Shown here: in pieces, positions 7,057 through 8,695 of the stretch | Layout: every line of letters begins with the position of its first letter | How positions within the stretch are numbered: position 1 is the first letter of the stretch | NCBI GenBank assembly: GCA_033549245.1 | Contig: JAWSUW010000148.1 | Span: forward strand, 1-8,695 | Reading direction: 5' to 3' | DNA from: Fusibacter_D sp033549245 | GTDB taxonomy: Bacteria; Bacillota; Clostridia; Peptostreptococcales; Acidaminobacteraceae | DNA: 8,695 nt | Notes under the pieces: model-generated | The model's database searches: none | Told to the model about the DNA's origin: nothing | What the model saw: only the letters and a program-made list of their open reading frames with translations | Made by a program: the position numbers and the translations under genes

Positions 7057-8497
7057 CCATGTCACAAATTCATCCAGTGAGAGTTTCGGGATTGTTGTCA
7101 TTGATACGACTGCAACTTTGGTAGTGACTGGAGCTGCAAGCGCAATGATCAGTGTGGCAAAGAATGCTGTTTTTGGCGATGCTGAAAAAATCGCGAAAGA
7201 AGTGGCAGAAGCAGCTGCAAAAGACGCTGAATTTCAGTCACAAGCCCATATTGAGGGTTATACTGAAGCTGAAAGAATTCTGGACGAGGAAATCAAAAGT
7301 ATTGATAATGAGATGGCTGAGCTCAAGGCACAGTGGGAAGAATCCAATAAAACTGCCGATCAGTCCGACCCAGGTACCACCATCATCAACAAACAATATG
7401 AGGAGTATATCGAGTATCTTGAATCACAAAAGCAACAAAAAGACTATGAGAAGTATGTCATTGAGGTCAACAAAGCAGAAAAACAAGCAGAAATTGAAGC
7501 TAAAGACGAGTGGATCAATCAAAGACAAGTGGATATGATAGCCATCAAAGAGGAACAAGCACTTCTTAAGGCCACATTAAGTGGTTATGGCAAAGCCGGT
7601 TTTGATACTAAAGATATCGAGTTTAGAATCAAACAACTTGCAGAAAGAGAGAAAGAACTTTCGAAAACACTTTCTGAAAACAATGCTTCAATTGACTATG
7701 TCCCAAGGGATCGAGGAGAAATAGGACCAGGTGCGGAGTTTAAAAAAATCGTTGACGATTATAAAGCCGAGAAAATGCAAATCGAAAAACAGATGACTAA
7801 GGCAGATGCACTTAAAAGAAGCGAACTTGAAGCTAAAATGCAAAAGTTGAACAAGGAAATGGAGGACGCCGCAAACAGTGCAAGCAATTGGGATATGCTC
7901 ACATCCGCAACAGAATGGATTCAGTATGGTGCAGATATGGCAGTAGAAGGGTTATCTCACGTGACAGGACCGGCGGGTCAGCAGATCAAATTGGCGTACA
8001 AAGCAGGCAAAAACATAGCGGGTGGAATGGGTGAAGGCATGGCAGACCCTAAAAACGCCGGAAAGCATCTCGCTAAAGGATTCATTGGAGCAGCCACTGA
8101 AGTCGTCAAAGATAAACTCGGAAGTGAAAATCCATTCAGTTCGGCGATTGTCAACACTGCAAACGAAGCTGCACAAGGCGCACTGGATGTAGAAATTCAA
8201 GGAAAAGATCCCTATGAAGGAGCGCTTAAAGGTGGATTTAAGGGTGCAGTTGATGCAGCAACTGATTTTGGACTCGACAAAATCAAGAGCAAAATTCCAA
8301 TTCCAAAGGGGTCTTCGGTAGATGTTCATGACTACTCACTTGGAAAAATCTATAACAACAATCCACTCACCAAAGGTCTGACCAAGACTATTATTCGTGA
8401 AGGAACAGGCGATAAAGTGAAAGATAAAATAAAAAGCACATTCGTGGACAGTTATGGAAAAGCAACTGGCTATGTGGATGCAAAAGTTGGAGGTTGA
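7040..8497 (+). CDS. Cysteine-free coiled-coil protein with N-terminal TNSSSESF motif; candidate radical SAM substrate
   Basis: Read from the TTG at 7040, the product has 485 residues. Residues 1-16 carry a basic start and the motif TNSSSESF (9-16). I recall similar FVTNSSSxSF-type starts on otherwise unrelated bacterial proteins, but could not check this. A hydrophobic, small-residue segment follows (about 16-40). Residues 75-280 are highly charged and helical with heptad-like stretches (AEREKELSKTLSE, KRSELEAKMQKLNKEMED), so coiled coil is likely. From about 300 the chain turns Gly/Ala-rich with two similar segments (KGFIGAATEVVKDKL, GGFKGAVDAATDFGLDKI), reminiscent of pre-toxin or tail-associated regions. 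No cysteine occurs, and there is no classical signal peptide. The gene overlaps the radical SAM gene by 17 bases, implying coupled expression. A structural, exported or toxin-carrier protein is possible; I see no enzymatic domain. Confidence 0.8.
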   Translation: MKIKIDHVTNSSSESFGIVVIDTTATLVVTGAASAMISVAKNAVFGDAEKIAKEVAEAAAKDAEFQSQAHIEGYTEAERILDEEIKSIDNEMAELKAQWEESNKTADQSDPGTTIINKQYEEYIEYLESQKQQKDYEKYVIEVNKAEKQAEIEAKDEWINQRQVDMIAIKEEQALLKATLSGYGKAGFDTKDIEFRIKQLAEREKELSKTLSENNASIDYVPRDRGEIGPGAEFKKIVDDYKAEKMQIEKQMTKADALKRSELEAKMQKLNKEMEDAANSASNWDMLTSATEWIQYGADMAVEGLSHVTGPAGQQIKLAYKAGKNIAGGMGEGMADPKNAGKHLAKGFIGAATEVVKDKLGSENPFSSAIVNTANEAAQGALDVEIQGKDPYEGALKGGFKGAVDAATDFGLDKIKSKIPIPKGSSVDVHDYSLGKIYNNNPLTKGLTKTIIREGTGDKVKDKIKSTFVDSYGKATGYVDAKVGG

Positions 8498-8695
8498 AAT
8501 GTCGATTGAAATGAAACTGAAACCAGAAGAGTTCGGTTGGTTGTCTCAGTTATTTAAAGACGCCACACAAATCACACCAATGTCACTTTTTTCTGAGAAA
8601 AAAACTGGATTCAATGAAGAACATAAAATGAGTTTGATTGCTCAGAGCATAATTGACAGTGATGGGAATCTGATGCCTGATGCTTTTAATGCGCT
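8489..8695 (+). CDS. Start of an unknown gene, 3'-partial (ATG at 8499; interval includes its SD)
   Basis: GGAGG (8489-8493) lies five bases before ATG 8499, and the previous stop (8495-8497) is one base away, so translation is probably coupled. Sixty-five codons are visible before the window ends: MSIEMKLKPEEFGWLSQLF at the start, and later a helix followed by IIDSDGNLMPDAFNA. The short 'helix, then D-G-N-L-x-P-D-A' pattern is reminiscent of small winged-helix-like or EspG-type secretion-associated proteins. That is only a resemblance, and I do not assign a family. An in-frame ATG at 8511 is less well placed. It is the fifth gene of the operon. Confidence 0.7.

Noticed and set aside
7152..7538. 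Alternative + frame of 128 codons inside the coiled-coil gene
   Set aside because: The product is an unstructured Lys/Ser/Arg-rich string typical of an out-of-frame reading of a coiled-coil gene, and there is no SD.
7040..8497. Phage tape-measure protein
   Set aside because: It has coiled coil and Gly/Ala-rich stretches, but the length is short for a tape measure and the visible neighbours are not phage structural genes.

Overview
The window looks like chromosome from a low-to-moderate GC, Gram-positive anaerobe of the Clostridia (Bacillota). The basis is strong purine-rich Shine-Dalgarno (SD) sites in front of almost every gene, a clostridial-type EF-G/Tet-like GTPase fused to a NYN nuclease, a copper-amine-oxidase-like 'stalk' domain protein, a membrane-anchored LuxR-type regulator and a radical SAM/SPASM enzyme. 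The species cannot be named from this window. All genes are on the + strand and packed tightly. I see no rRNA, tRNA, CRISPR array, insertion sequence or obvious mobile element. The longest stretch without a gene is the 92 bases between genes 1 and 2.

Left part (1-1973): the 3' three quarters of a large gene. Its product joins the C-terminal domains of a ribosome-binding translation GTPase (EF-G/TetM/TetP superfamily) to a YacP/Rae1-like NYN endoribonuclease domain. The N-terminal G domain lies outside the window.

Middle part (2066-4518): a two-gene unit made of a secreted stalk-domain protein and a polytopic membrane protein ending in a LuxR-type helix-turn-helix. It closes with a strong intrinsic terminator whose stem overlaps the last codons of the regulator gene.

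Right part (4566 to the window end): a compact operon of at least five genes. They encode a small two-helix membrane protein, a six- or seven-helix membrane protein, a radical SAM/SPASM enzyme with an atypical cysteine motif (C-x7-C-x6-C), a long cysteine-free coiled-coil and Gly/Ala-rich protein whose N-terminus carries the motif TNSSSESF, and the start of a further unknown gene. The enzyme gene overlaps the coiled-coil gene by 17 bases. This is the most interesting part: it looks like a maturase next to its candidate substrate, co-expressed with membrane proteins. The modification hypothesis is inference, but the gene order, the reassigned TTG start and the motif can be read directly from the sequence.
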